DNA from: Thalassotalea sp. HSM 43
GTDB taxonomy: Bacteria; Pseudomonadota; Gammaproteobacteria; Enterobacterales; Alteromonadaceae
DNA: 64,000 nucleotides
Direction of reading: 5' to 3'
Assembly: GCF_004752005.1 (NCBI RefSeq)
Contig: NZ_CP038493.1
Coordinates: forward strand, 3,930,302 to 3,994,301
Every line of letters starts with the position of its first letter. The stretch's first letter is position 1. Position numbers and translations under genes: made by a program. Shown here piece after piece: positions 26,220-35,785 of the stretch. The notes under the pieces were generated by a model. It did no database searches. It was not told the DNA's origin and saw only the letters and a list, made by a program, of their open reading frames with translations.

Positions 26220-28478
26220 TTACTGCGCATTCAGTCTTTGCTGTAATTGCTCAATAACTTGTTGTGGCGCGTATTGCGCTAGCTCTTCAATACATTGCCC
26301 GGCAGCAAATGCTTTGTAACGAATTTGCATATCGCACAACGCATACAGATGCTCTGGATTGCGACTGTTTAAAAACGCTTGCCGCAGCATGTTCTGTGCA
26401 CGTTTGATGTCGGTTTGCTCCAAACTTAAACCATATACGTACAGGTATTGACCATTGTTAGGTTCTCGTTCGACCGCCATTTGAAAATATTGATTGGCTT
26501 TGGCTTTTTGTTGCGCTCGTATATTGGCCAGTCCAAGGTTATAGGGTATCTCAGCATTGCGTGGCACCGCTGCAAGCCCTTGCTCTAACACCTCTATCGA
26601 CTTTTGATGTGCGCCATTTGGATTTTGGCGACGATATAATTCAGCTAAGTTAATGTAGGATCCGGCAAAAACAGGTTCTTGCTTAATGCCCGCCAAAAAC
26701 ATCTGCTCAGACTTTTCCATATCGCCTTGATAACTATATACGGTGCCCAAATTTGAATAAGCAAAACCGCGATCACGATTATATTCTTGCAGGGTAATGT
26801 AGTCATCAAGTGCTGGGGTCATTTGTTGTCGTTGATCATTGGATAATTGCGACCAAAAACGTACCAAACTGTAGGCGGCTTCAGCGCGCACTGCTAGTAC
26901 CTTGTCGTCTAATAATGGCGCAATGATTCGCCACAGCTTATTTAACTCAAGTCCAGCGGCACCGCGAATGGCACCAAACCGAATGTTACTATCCGGATCT
27001 TTTACCCCTCGCGCAATGGCTATCATGGTATTGGTATTATTAAAGGCTGCCATACGCTCGAGTGCGGAGGCACGAATGATGTTGGCATTTTGTTTATTTT
27101 GCGACACATGAGACAAGGCATCTGCCGCTTGCGGCATGCCTACATCCGCGGCAGCAAATACCGGGGCAAAGTGGCGTTCACTGGTGATGGCAGAATTGGG
27201 GTACCAATTATTGACCTGCTCTAACGACCATTGACTGTTTTTATCGTCATGACAACCAAGACAGGTATCTTTGACGCCGAGGTTTACGGCAAAGTCTGGT
27301 CTTGGGATGTGCCAACCGTGATCCCGTCTGGGGTCGATTTGCATATAGGTGGTCTCTGCCATGTGGCAATTTACACACTGGCTACCAGCGCTGTCCTCAG
27401 GGTGTTTGTGATGCGCGGTATCATTGTATGTTTGAGATTCATGACACTGCAGACATACAACGTCTTGCGGCATTATCAGCTTAGCGCTATGGGGATCGTG
27501 ACAATTACTGCACACCACACCTTTTGCACTCATCTTACTTTGTAAAAATGAACCATAGACATAGTTTTCATCATATATCTGCCCATCAGGGTAATATAAC
27601 GCAGCGTTAATTAAACTTAGGATATAACGTTGCCCCAGCTCTTTATTACTAACATGGTCTTCACCGCTGATTTGTACATGACGACTATGACATTGCGCGC
27701 AAACTAGGGTTTGTTGTGTTTCATTAATCGATTTTGGTTGTAAGGTGCTAACGTTATCCTGTTTTATCCACTCACTTACCGATTTGACAACCGTGCGATC
27801 AAAGCCTTTTAATGGCGTATTTTTATCTCGCGTTTTGCTCCAGGTAATATGTTCGCTAGCTGGACCGTGGCAGGCTTCACAACCAACGTTTATTTCATCG
27901 AATGTGGTGTTATAGGTATTTGTTTTTGCGTCAAAGTTCTTTTTTACATTGGTTGAGTGGCAATCGGCACACATGTAATTCCAATTTTGCCCGGTATTGG
28001 TCCAAAAAAACTCTTCTCGATGATCGGTAAATTGTGGATATAGGTGAAACCAACGTTGACCGCCGGCAGATTTGTCTCTTGCATCCCATGCAAATGGAAT
28101 GAGTTGTACCCGGCCATCGTCAAATTCAACCATGTATTGCTGTAATGGGTGAATGCCAAAGGTGTATTTGATCTGATAGTCGTGAAACTTACCATCCGCG
28201 CCTTCGATATGAACCCAATATTGCTGCTCACGTTTGAAGAAGCGATTTTCCTTGCCATTAAAGCGTAGCGTGGCATCGTTAAAATCACCCAGCACCGCAT
28301 CGGGTTTGGCATGGCGCATGGCAAGATCATGATGAGACCCTTTCCAGGCTTTGGTTTGCTGTTCATGACAGGTTGCACATTGCTGGGTGCCAACGTAGTC
28401 GGCAGCCTGAGTAGCTGGTGATAAAAACAACCACAAGGCACATAAACTATGCGCCACACTTCTACCCGTCATATACAT
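26220..28478 (-). CDS. Octaheme c-type cytochrome with HEAT and TPR repeats, exported
   Basis: 752 residues. The signal peptide ends ATQA-A at about residue 26. Eight CxxCH heme-binding motifs occur between about residue 34 and 410 (CATCH, CADCH, CEACH, CAQCH, CSNCH, CLQCH, CVNCH, CLGCH). A HEAT-like region follows (ALERMAAFNNTNTMIAIARGVKDPDSNIRFGAIRGAA, LLDDKVLAVRAEAAYSLVRFW), then four or five TPR units (RGFAYSNLGTVYSYQGDMEKSEQMFLAGI and on) to the C-terminus. The N-terminal part resembles cytochrome c554/NrfA-superfamily electron carriers. It should be periplasmic, receiving or passing electrons, with the repeats as a docking surface. No partner redox enzyme is adjacent, so the reaction is unknown. 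Confidence 0.9.
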   Translation of the reverse strand: MYMTGRSVAHSLCALWLFLSPATQAADYVGTQQCATCHEQQTKAWKGSHHDLAMRHAKPDAVLGDFNDATLRFNGKENRFFKREQQYWVHIEGADGKFHDYQIKYTFGIHPLQQYMVEFDDGRVQLIPFAWDARDKSAGGQRWFHLYPQFTDHREEFFWTNTGQNWNYMCADCHSTNVKKNFDAKTNTYNTTFDEINVGCEACHGPASEHITWSKTRDKNTPLKGFDRTVVKSVSEWIKQDNVSTLQPKSINETQQTLVCAQCHSRHVQISGEDHVSNKELGQRYILSLINAALYYPDGQIYDENYVYGSFLQSKMSAKGVVCSNCHDPHSAKLIMPQDVVCLQCHESQTYNDTAHHKHPEDSAGSQCVNCHMAETTYMQIDPRRDHGWHIPRPDFAVNLGVKDTCLGCHDDKNSQWSLEQVNNWYPNSAITSERHFAPVFAAADVGMPQAADALSHVSQNKQNANIIRASALERMAAFNNTNTMIAIARGVKDPDSNIRFGAIRGAAGLELNKLWRIIAPLLDDKVLAVRAEAAYSLVRFWSQLSNDQRQQMTPALDDYITLQEYNRDRGFAYSNLGTVYSYQGDMEKSEQMFLAGIKQEPVFAGSYINLAELYRRQNPNGAHQKSIEVLEQGLAAVPRNAEIPYNLGLANIRAQQKAKANQYFQMAVEREPNNGQYLYVYGLSLEQTDIKRAQNMLRQAFLNSRNPEHLYALCDMQIRYKAFAAGQCIEELAQYAPQQVIEQLQQRLNAQ

Positions 28479-28535
28479 AGCACTCCAGTGAACATCATTG
28501 GTTCGAGAAACTACACACTTCTCGATTTATTTTAA

Positions 28536-28556
28536 TAAGATACGCTAACTATCTTA
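28536..28556 (-). terminator. Weak hairpin after gltS
   Basis: TAAGATA and TATCTTA arms around a 7-base loop, followed on the minus strand by AT-rich DNA. A second stem (CGAGAA/TTCTCG) lies at 28504-28524. Either could end the gltS transcript; neither has a strong T-run. Confidence 0.35.
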
Positions 28557-28598
28557 ATTTTATACCATTTTTAAACAATCAGGAAAATCTCCAAGCCG

Positions 28599-29828
28599 TT
28601 AAAAACTACTCAAAAAGAACGGTATGATAAGTGCGTTGGCTAAGTCGATAAAGAACGCACAGACCAAAGGAACAACGATAAAGGCCAGCGTTGATGTACC
28701 GTAACGTTTCGATACGGCGGACATATTTGCCATTGCCGTTGGCGTAGAGCCCAGCGAAATACCGCCAAAACCAGAACATATCACCGCGGCATCATAGTTT
28801 TTGCCCATCACCTTAAAGACAATAAAGATATTGATTAAAATCGCCACCACAAATTGTGCCAATAAAATCGACATGATTGGACCGGCTAAGTCGACCAATG
28901 CCCACAATTGCATACTCATTAACGACATCGCTAAGAAGGTACCTAATGACATGTCAGCAATTAATTGAATGGCCGGTGAACGACTCGGCCATTCAAGACC
29001 ACTAATACGAGGGTATTTCTTCGGCATAATGTTAGTCACAATAATACCGGCAAATAAACAGGTAACAAATAACGGTAACTGCAAGCCCGCTTGCTCGATA
29101 ACCTCATTTAGAATAATACCTAAGAAAGCACAAATATGAATGGCCAATATGGCATCAAGAAAGGCATGAGAATCGATAGTATTATTGTGCTTTGCATCAT
29201 CGTCGCTACTAAGCGAAGTATCTTCTTCATTTGGGGTTAAATTGTGTTTTTTAATTAGGTATTTAGCAATCGGACCACCCATCAAGCTTGCCAAAATCAA
29301 ACCGAATGTAGCACATGCAATACCTATTTCCATGGCGCTTTCTACGCCATAATCTGAGGCAATTCTTGGTGACCAAGCGATGGCCGTACCGTGACCACCG
29401 ATTAACGACACACTGCCGCCTAGCACACCAACCGCTGAGTCCATATCAAATAGCCTCGCAATGGTAATACCGGTGAGGTTTTGCACAAAGATATAACCAA
29501 CCGTTACGGTTAACAGAATCAGCAAAGGTATGCCGCCTTTAAGCAAATCTCTGAGGTTGGCGTTAATGCCTATGGTCGTGAAGAAGTAGACCAGCAATAC
29601 ATCTCTGGAATATAGGTCAAAGGTTACTTCGATATCCGCTATTAAATAGACTAAGGTAAAAATAACCGAAAATAGAATACCGCCAGTAACCGGCTCTGGA
29701 ATACTAAATTCGCGTAGAAAGCCAACTTTTTGGTTTAAGCGTTTACCAACAAATAACACCAATATGCCAAAGCTAACAGCATGAAAACCATTAAATGCTA
29801 ATATGCCGTCGATAAATTCAATACCCAT
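28599..29828 (-). CDS. gltS: Sodium/glutamate symporter
   Basis: About 409 residues from the ATG at 29828, which has a GGAG ribosome site 8 bases upstream; a TTG at 29846 would add six residues. Ten or so transmembrane helices are arranged as two inverted halves. Family marks include IPEPVTGGILFS, VGVLGGSVSLIGGHGTAIAW in the first re-entrant loop and GSTPTAMANM in the second. It imports glutamate with Na+. It is monocistronic on the minus strand. The 222 bases upstream show no other gene. Confidence 0.95.
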   Translation of the reverse strand: MGIEFIDGILAFNGFHAVSFGILVLFVGKRLNQKVGFLREFSIPEPVTGGILFSVIFTLVYLIADIEVTFDLYSRDVLLVYFFTTIGINANLRDLLKGGIPLLILLTVTVGYIFVQNLTGITIARLFDMDSAVGVLGGSVSLIGGHGTAIAWSPRIASDYGVESAMEIGIACATFGLILASLMGGPIAKYLIKKHNLTPNEEDTSLSSDDDAKHNNTIDSHAFLDAILAIHICAFLGIILNEVIEQAGLQLPLFVTCLFAGIIVTNIMPKKYPRISGLEWPSRSPAIQLIADMSLGTFLAMSLMSMQLWALVDLAGPIMSILLAQFVVAILINIFIVFKVMGKNYDAAVICSGFGGISLGSTPTAMANMSAVSKRYGTSTLAFIVVPLVCAFFIDLANALIIPFFLSSF

Positions 29829-30050
29829 CCAAGTGCTCCACTCCAAGAGATTCGTTAACCCTTTAATTTGTAGATGAATTTGTCGCTAAGGGCAACTAAA
29901 TACGAGATAAACATGGTAATAACAACAGCGCTTGGTGATTTACAACATCGCTGCATTTGCATTGGAACAGGTAGGTAGAAAGAAAGATGACGGGATATTT
30001 ATAACAACAACGTTAGCAAGATAGATAACCTTGCGCGGCTAGGTGTCAGG

Positions 30051-30200
30051 TTAATCGGTATATAGACTGACACCGGCAGCAGCAAATACAAGGGCAAGAC
30101 TGATATCGTTTGGGCTGGTCGTATACAAGGATACGCAACCTAAAATAACAATGATCTTACTGATTAAATGGACTTTGTTTTTAAACATGGTTAGCTTCAT
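30051..30200 (-). CDS. 49-residue putative membrane peptide
   Basis: The ATG at 30200 is preceded by a good CGGAG ribosome site. The product is basic at the start (MKLTMFKNKVHLISK), has one hydrophobic stretch (IIVILGCVSLYTT) and a second weak one near the end (ISLALVFAAAGVSLYT). The frame is also open to 30251, where no ribosome site exists. No family recognised; it stands alone between gltS and bioD. Confidence 0.5.
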   Translation of the reverse strand: MKLTMFKNKVHLISKIIVILGCVSLYTTSPNDISLALVFAAAGVSLYTD

Positions 30201-30356
30201 TTTAATACTCCGCAGAAATTCGTAACGGATATGTAAAGCTATTGTAATCAAAACGCCTGATGATAAATATGACTAATTTGTAACATCAAACCTAGCAACT
30301 GCCTTTGAAATTGGCAGCTGTGCGGCTTTAAGCTCGCTTTTAAATTGGCTTTAGCG

Positions 30357-31073
30357 CTAGCTGTTTTTGACATTCAAAGAGCTTGTGTCGACTCTCAAAT
30401 CGAGTAACTCATATTGAATACAGTTTACCGCGTCTGCTACGTTTTCTACGTAGCCAATATCAGCCAATAAAGGTGCATCAACTAAGCGGGCTAACTCGGC
30501 GATATTCTCTTCAATATAGGGCATTGCCGGTTGCGTTAACCGATTTGCTACCCAACCGACAACGTTCAAGCCGTCTGCTTTAATCGCTTGATACGTTAAT
30601 AACGCATGGTTTAAACAGCCAAGCTTCATGCCAACAACCATAATGACTTGCATATTTTCGGCGATAGCAAAATCGGCCAATGACTCGCCATTGCCGAGTG
30701 GTAACCGCCAACCACCAGCCCCTTCGGTAACGATATAATCAGCACGCTTCGACGTTAATGATTGAAAATGCTGTTGGATTTTACTTACTGTGATCGACTC
30801 ACCAGAACTGGCTGCGGCAATGTGTGGGGCAATAGGCTCTTGATACGCTATGGGATTAATGGACTGTATGCTCTGCCCCATATTGGCGGCATAAAATAAA
30901 CTCTTGGCATCGCCATTAACAAGCTCACCATTAACACGCTCACAGCCAGCAGATACGGGTTTAAATGCCTGAACCTTTTTCTGGCGCTGCACTAAGCCTT
31001 GGATCAATGCCGTGGCAAACAACGTCTTGCCGGCATCCGTGTCGGTTGCGGTAATAAAAAACTTTTGATTCAT
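30357..31073 (-). CDS. bioD: Dethiobiotin synthase
   Basis: 238 residues. It forms the ureido ring of dethiobiotin from 7,8-diaminopelargonate, CO2 and ATP. The P-loop is TATDTDAGKTLFATAL. The substrate and Mg-site segments EGAGGWRLPL and KPVSAGCE are conserved. It is the last gene of bioBFCD, after a 56-base gap from bioC that carries a run of stop codons and a hairpin. Confidence 0.95.
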   Translation of the reverse strand: MNQKFFITATDTDAGKTLFATALIQGLVQRQKKVQAFKPVSAGCERVNGELVNGDAKSLFYAANMGQSIQSINPIAYQEPIAPHIAAASSGESITVSKIQQHFQSLTSKRADYIVTEGAGGWRLPLGNGESLADFAIAENMQVIMVVGMKLGCLNHALLTYQAIKADGLNVVGWVANRLTQPAMPYIEENIAELARLVDAPLLADIGYVENVADAVNCIQYELLDLRVDTSSLNVKNS

Positions 31074-31075
31074 CG

Positions 31076-31112
31076 CTTACTACTCTTTAAGCCCTATGGT
31101 TTAGGGCTAAGT
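31076..31112. repeat. Heptamer-spaced stop triplets between bioC and bioD
   Basis: On the minus strand TAG/TAA triplets occur at 31080, 31087, 31094 and 31101 (spacing exactly 7) and again at 31107. AGCCCTA and TAGGGCT form a 7-bp hairpin in the same stretch. This lies directly downstream of bioC. Confidence 0.65.
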
Positions 31113-31129
31113 GTTTGAAGGCTTTTGTT

Positions 31130-31924
31130 TTAAGCTTTACTGGTTAACGGTTTGGTTAAGTGAGCTAAACATAACTGGTAGGTCGCGACAATACTGCTAT
31201 TATCGACACATATCGCTTCATAAGCGTTGACCATATTTAGCCATGCATGTCGACCTGATAAACCTTTACGAGATTTATCGGCGACGTGATTGGCACCTAG
31301 CCCTTTTAATTCACACGCCAAATGTTTAACGCTGTGATAATCGAGTCGCAAAGGATGTTGAACCAGTGAATTGACGCTAAAACAGCTATTGTTTATGTCA
31401 GATTCGATATGTTCTAAGCTTTTAAAGTCATTGACATGCTTATCGCAATCGACAACCGACCAGGCTTGTTTAAGTTCATTCAAGGTACCATCAAGCAAGG
31501 TGGTAAAAATAAATCGGCCACCAGGCTTAAGTACCCTATGCACTTCTTCAAGCAACGCCGCAAAATTGCTGCTCCATTGCACCGCTAAATTTGAGTAAAC
31601 CACATCGACGCTGTGATCATCAAATGGCAAATGGTGCATATCAGCATGAAACCAACGTATACGTTCATCGCGATGTTGGCGCGCGAACTCTAACATGTCT
31701 TCCGATAAATCAACGGCGAAAACCGCGTCAAATTTCTGCACCATTATATGGCTAAAGAAGCCTGTACCTGAGCCTAAATCAACAACAGTTAATTGCTCTT
31801 CTTCCGGCAGAAAAGACAAGATTTGTTGGCCACTGTAACGCTGTAATCGCGCAGAACTATCGTAAGAATTACTCGATTTACCAAACGAACGAGCGATTTT
31901 TGAATTTTTTACTTTGTCAGGCAT
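31130..31924 (-). CDS. bioC: Malonyl-[acyl-carrier protein] O-methyltransferase
   Basis: 264 residues. A class I SAM methyltransferase with motif I VVDLGSGTGFFS, then VFAVDLSEDML, and VYSNLAVQWSSNFAALLEEVHRVLKPGGRFIFTTLLDG. BioC caps malonyl-ACP as the methyl ester so that fatty-acid synthase can build the pimelate chain. The matching esterase (BioH or another) is not in the window. The start overlaps the end of bioF by 16 bases. Confidence 0.94.
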   Translation of the reverse strand: MPDKVKNSKIARSFGKSSNSYDSSARLQRYSGQQILSFLPEEEQLTVVDLGSGTGFFSHIMVQKFDAVFAVDLSEDMLEFARQHRDERIRWFHADMHHLPFDDHSVDVVYSNLAVQWSSNFAALLEEVHRVLKPGGRFIFTTLLDGTLNELKQAWSVVDCDKHVNDFKSLEHIESDINNSCFSVNSLVQHPLRLDYHSVKHLACELKGLGANHVADKSRKGLSGRHAWLNMVNAYEAICVDNSSIVATYQLCLAHLTKPLTSKA

Positions 31925-33078
31925 GAACCCAACACCTCATTTATATGTTTTGCTAACTCATTGATATCATTATCATTATGGTTTGCGTTAATGGTTACGC
32001 GTAACCTTGACTTGCCGTTTTCGACGGTTGGTGGGCGGATTGCTTTAACAAAAAAACCTCGCTCCAATAACGCTTGTTGACAGTAAAGTGCGTTTTCTTC
32101 ACTACCGCATAATACACCAATAATGGCGCTATCACTGTCGGTGAGTGTAATGTCTGAATCTAGTTTTTGTTTAAAGTCGCGTGTTAATTGCTGCAACTTT
32201 TCTCGTCGCCAATGTTGTGACTGACAAATCTCGATACTTTTTAATGTCGCTGCGGCTAATGCAGCTGGCATTGCGGTTGAGTAAATATACTCGCGGCTAT
32301 GATTGGTGACAAAGTCGATAACGTCTTCGCTTGCAACCAAAGCCGCACCTTGAGTGCCCAATGCTTTGCCAAAGGTAATAACCTCGATAACATCGGCTGT
32401 TTTGTTCACGCCTAAATGATTTAATGTACCACTACCTTGTGGACCTAACACACCGATACCGTGCGCATCATCAACATATACGTTGGCGCCATGTTGTTGA
32501 CATAACGCTGTGATCTCCGTACATGGTGCGATGTCACCATCCATACTGTATACCCCTTCAACAACAACGGTTTTGCTGTCGGCTGTGGAGCGGCTAAGTA
32601 AGGTTTGCAATCGTTCGATATCATTGTGTAAAAAGCGCTTACTTTGCGCTTTTGACAAGAAGGCACCATCAATTAACGACGCATGACTTAATTTATCAAG
32701 AAAATAATCACATTGTGGCTGACCGAGTGCATGCAACACACCGCTATTGGCTGCGAAACCGCTGTTGAACAGCAACGCCTTAGGATGCCCTAACCAATCT
32801 GCGATACGTTCTTGCAGCTGTGCGTGAATCGACGAAAAACCACTGATCAAACTGGCGGAGCCAGAACCGCTACCGTGGCTATTAACAACATCAATAAACG
32901 CTTGTTTAACGTCACTGTTGCTGGCAATGCCAAGGTAATCGTTACTGCTAAAATTAAGTAAGGCTTGATCATCAATCGTGATCAATCGACCTACATTATT
33001 AGCAACGGTCGTTGTTTGTCGATAACGCCCTTGTTTGTGCAATTGCAGTAAGGCATTTTCTATAAAATGAAACGCCAT
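31909..33078 (-). CDS. bioF: 8-amino-7-oxononanoate synthase
   Basis: 389 residues of the PLP-dependent alpha-oxoamine synthase family. It condenses pimeloyl-ACP with alanine. Conserved parts are FSSNDYLGIA, GSGSASLISG, the Asp in YVDDAHGIGVLG and the PLP lysine in TFGKALGTQGAAL. The start lies two bases after the bioB stop, and the end overlaps bioC. Confidence 0.96.
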   Translation of the reverse strand: MAFHFIENALLQLHKQGRYRQTTTVANNVGRLITIDDQALLNFSSNDYLGIASNSDVKQAFIDVVNSHGSGSGSASLISGFSSIHAQLQERIADWLGHPKALLFNSGFAANSGVLHALGQPQCDYFLDKLSHASLIDGAFLSKAQSKRFLHNDIERLQTLLSRSTADSKTVVVEGVYSMDGDIAPCTEITALCQQHGANVYVDDAHGIGVLGPQGSGTLNHLGVNKTADVIEVITFGKALGTQGAALVASEDVIDFVTNHSREYIYSTAMPAALAAATLKSIEICQSQHWRREKLQQLTRDFKQKLDSDITLTDSDSAIIGVLCGSEENALYCQQALLERGFFVKAIRPPTVENGKSRLRVTINANHNDNDINELAKHINEVLGSCLTK

Positions 33079-33080
33079 AA

Positions 33081-34136
33081 TTAGCCTGCGTTGTAAAACA
33101 AGTCCTTGTTTTTCTGATCAACAATGGCGGTATGAATATCCATTTCTTGCTGCGCTTGCTCAGCTTCGGTACTTGCTTGTACGCGTTCGGTGTTAATACC
33201 AAGTTTCTTAAACAACGCCATATCACTGTCGGCTTCAGGGTTACCCGTGGTAAGCAACTTGCAACCATAAAAGATTGAATTAGCACCAGCCATAAAACAC
33301 ATGGCTTGCATTTGTTCATTCATCGCTTCGCGACCTGCCGATAGACGTACATGGGATTTTGGCATCATAATACGCGCGACGGCGATACAACGGATAAAAT
33401 CGAAATGATCTAAGTCATCAACGTCCGCTAGTGGCGTGCCTTCGATTTTTACTAACATATTAATTGGTACACTGTCAGGGTGTTTTTCTAAGTTTGCTAA
33501 TTGCATCAATAACGAGGCGCGATCAACCGCGTTTTCGCCTAGACCAACAATACCACCACTACACACTTTCATGCCGCTGTTACGAACGTTGTCGAGGGTA
33601 TCAAGTCGGTCTTGATAGGTTCTGGTGGTGATGATTTGGTTATAATGCTCAGGCGAGGTATCCAAGTTATGGTTGTAATAATCTAAACCGGCTTCTTGCA
33701 GTGTATCGGCCTGCTCTTTTGATAACATACCTAGCGTCATACAGGTTTCCATACCAAGCTCACGCACACCTTTAACCATGCTAACGATATGTGGCATATC
33801 GCGGTTTTTAGGGTTACGCCAACCGGCACCCATACAAAAACGTGTCGAACCTTGCGCTTTCGCTTTTTTCGCTGCTTCTAATACCTTTTCGACTTCCATG
33901 AGTTTTTCTTTATCGACATCGGTACTGTAACGCGCGCTTTGGGAACAATATTTACAATCTTCTGGGCAGGCACCGGTTTTTATCGACAACAAGGTACTAA
34001 CTTGCACTTCATTAGGGTTAAAGTGTTGACGATGAACCGTTTGCGCTTGAAACATTAAATCGTTAAAAGGCATGTCAAACAATGCATTAACTTGAGCAAG
34101 CGTCCAGTTGTTGCGAATTTCAGAATGTGTGGACAT
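33081..34136 (-). CDS. bioB: Biotin synthase
   Basis: 351 residues from the ATG at 34136; the frame is open upstream to 34235 but without family sequence. A radical-SAM enzyme with [10 protein letters not shown] binding the [4Fe-4S] cluster, and GAGWRNP, NHNLDT and [10 protein letters not shown] for SAM and the second cluster. It inserts sulfur into dethiobiotin. It is first gene of bioBFCD and divergent from bioA. Confidence 0.97.
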   Translation of the reverse strand: MSTHSEIRNNWTLAQVNALFDMPFNDLMFQAQTVHRQHFNPNEVQVSTLLSIKTGACPEDCKYCSQSARYSTDVDKEKLMEVEKVLEAAKKAKAQGSTRFCMGAGWRNPKNRDMPHIVSMVKGVRELGMETCMTLGMLSKEQADTLQEAGLDYYNHNLDTSPEHYNQIITTRTYQDRLDTLDNVRNSGMKVCSGGIVGLGENAVDRASLLMQLANLEKHPDSVPINMLVKIEGTPLADVDDLDHFDFIRCIAVARIMMPKSHVRLSAGREAMNEQMQAMCFMAGANSIFYGCKLLTTGNPEADSDMALFKKLGINTERVQASTEAEQAQQEMDIHTAIVDQKNKDLFYNAG

Positions 34137-34307
34137 AGCGGAATGTACCCCTGGGTAATAATTTATCGTTGTGATGCAATGCGCATATTCACGGTATCTA
34201 GCGCGTTTAGCTGTGTTTGTTTGAGAATATTGCAATTGCTTTTATAAGGCGCTAGTCTAGCCCTCTTACCTAAGCTGTCAACTATTAAGCTCGGCATTTG
34301 TTTACTA
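34137..34307. promoter_or_regulatory. Divergent bioB / bioA promoter region
   Basis: 171 bases that must hold both promoters. In most relatives a BirA operator (TTGTAAAC..N..GTTTACAA type) lies here. I find only a lone TTGTTTAC next to the bioA start and no matching second arm, so control by BirA is not demonstrated. Confidence 0.5.
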
Positions 34308-35627
34308 ATGACTAAAAAATATACAGAATTATTACGTTTTGATCAAAACCATTTGTGGCATCCTTATACATCGATGACGCAACCTTTAGCTTCTTATATG
34401 GTAGAAAGTGCCGAAGGCGTCTATCTAACGCTTTGCGGCCAGGGGTTGGATAAACCAACTAAGGTTATCGACGGTATGTCGTCTTGGTGGTCCGTTGTTC
34501 ACGGTTATAATCACCCGATCATCAATAACGCCATCAAAGCACAAGTTGATAAATTTTCCCACGTTATGTTTGGCGGTTTAACCCATGAAGCTGCTATCGA
34601 ACTCGGTCAAAAGTTGGTTGACATCACCCCTGACGGACTGGATAAAGTATTTCTCGCCGATAGTGGCTCAGTTGCGGTCGAAGTTGCAATGAAAATGGCG
34701 ATTCAATATCAGCACAGTTTAGGTAAAGCCAACAAAGCCAAATTCATCACGATTAAGAATGGCTATCATGGCGATACCTTTGCCGCCATGTCCGTGTGCG
34801 ATCCAGTAAACGGTATGCACCAGTTGTTTAGTGGTTTTATTGCCGAAAACGTGTTTGCCGATGCGCCGCAAATAGGCTTCGACCAACGCTGGGATGACAG
34901 TGATATCGCCTCGCTTAAACAACAGTTAGATGAGCATCACGAGTCGATAGCGGCTCTTATACTAGAGCCTGTCGTACAAGGCGCAGGCGGAATGCGCTTT
35001 TATCATCCAGAATACCTACGCCAATGCCGCACTTTGTGTGATCAATACGGTATCTTGCTTATTGCCGATGAAATTGCCACCGGATTTGGTAGAACCGGGA
35101 AGCTGTTTGCGTGTGAACACGCCAACATTAGCCCGGACATCATGTGTTTAGGCAAAGCCATCACCGGTGGCTATATGACATTGGCCGCGACGCTTTGCAG
35201 CGCGGACGTGGCCAACACCATCAGTGAAGGTGATGCCGGTGTGTTTATGCATGGGCCGACCTTTATGGGGAACCCTTTGGCGTGCGCAGCAGCAAATGCC
35301 AGTCTAGACCTTCTTATGTCAACGGATTGGCAAACCAAGGTACAACACATTGAAGCGTCATTAAAACAGGCACTATTGCCGTTAAATGATCATGTTAATG
35401 TCGCTAATGCTCGGGTATTAGGGGCGATTGGTGTTATTGAAGCCAACTACCCTGTTGATATGGCGATTATTCAACAAAAATTCATTGAACATGGCGTTTG
35501 GATAAGACCTTTTGGTAAATTAATATATATCATGCCGCCATTTGTGATCAGTGAGCAACAATTGGCGCAGCTAACCAAGGCGTTATGTCAGGTGATCGAT
35601 GATGATGCGGTGTTTAACAAAGGCTAA
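34308..35627 (+). CDS. bioA: Adenosylmethionine-8-amino-7-oxononanoate aminotransferase
   Basis: 439 residues, class III PLP aminotransferase. Hallmarks are HLWHPYTSM at the N-terminus, DGMSSWWSVVHGYNHP, GGYHGDT-like KNGYHGDTFAAMSVCD, the Asp in LLIADEIATGFGRTG and the PLP lysine in CLGKAITGGYM. It moves the amino group of SAM to make 7,8-diaminopelargonate. It stands alone on the plus strand facing bioBFCD, as in E. coli. Confidence 0.97.
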   Translation: MTKKYTELLRFDQNHLWHPYTSMTQPLASYMVESAEGVYLTLCGQGLDKPTKVIDGMSSWWSVVHGYNHPIINNAIKAQVDKFSHVMFGGLTHEAAIELGQKLVDITPDGLDKVFLADSGSVAVEVAMKMAIQYQHSLGKANKAKFITIKNGYHGDTFAAMSVCDPVNGMHQLFSGFIAENVFADAPQIGFDQRWDDSDIASLKQQLDEHHESIAALILEPVVQGAGGMRFYHPEYLRQCRTLCDQYGILLIADEIATGFGRTGKLFACEHANISPDIMCLGKAITGGYMTLAATLCSADVANTISEGDAGVFMHGPTFMGNPLACAAANASLDLLMSTDWQTKVQHIEASLKQALLPLNDHVNVANARVLGAIGVIEANYPVDMAIIQQKFIEHGVWIRPFGKLIYIMPPFVISEQQLAQLTKALCQVIDDDAVFNKG

Positions 35628-35785
35628 CGCAATAAAGCCAGTTAAAATGATGATTTTTACAACAAATTACTAAAAAATCGCGTTATAACGGCAACATTTA
35701 CTTGAGTTAGTGGCTACCATAGGTAAACTACTCACTCTTAACTAAATTAAACCTATTTTCATAAATTTTTCTAACGAGGTCAATA

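Noticed and set aside
34290-34307. BirA operator at the bioA start
   Set aside because: Only one TTGTTTAC arm; no matching inverted arm at the required distance.
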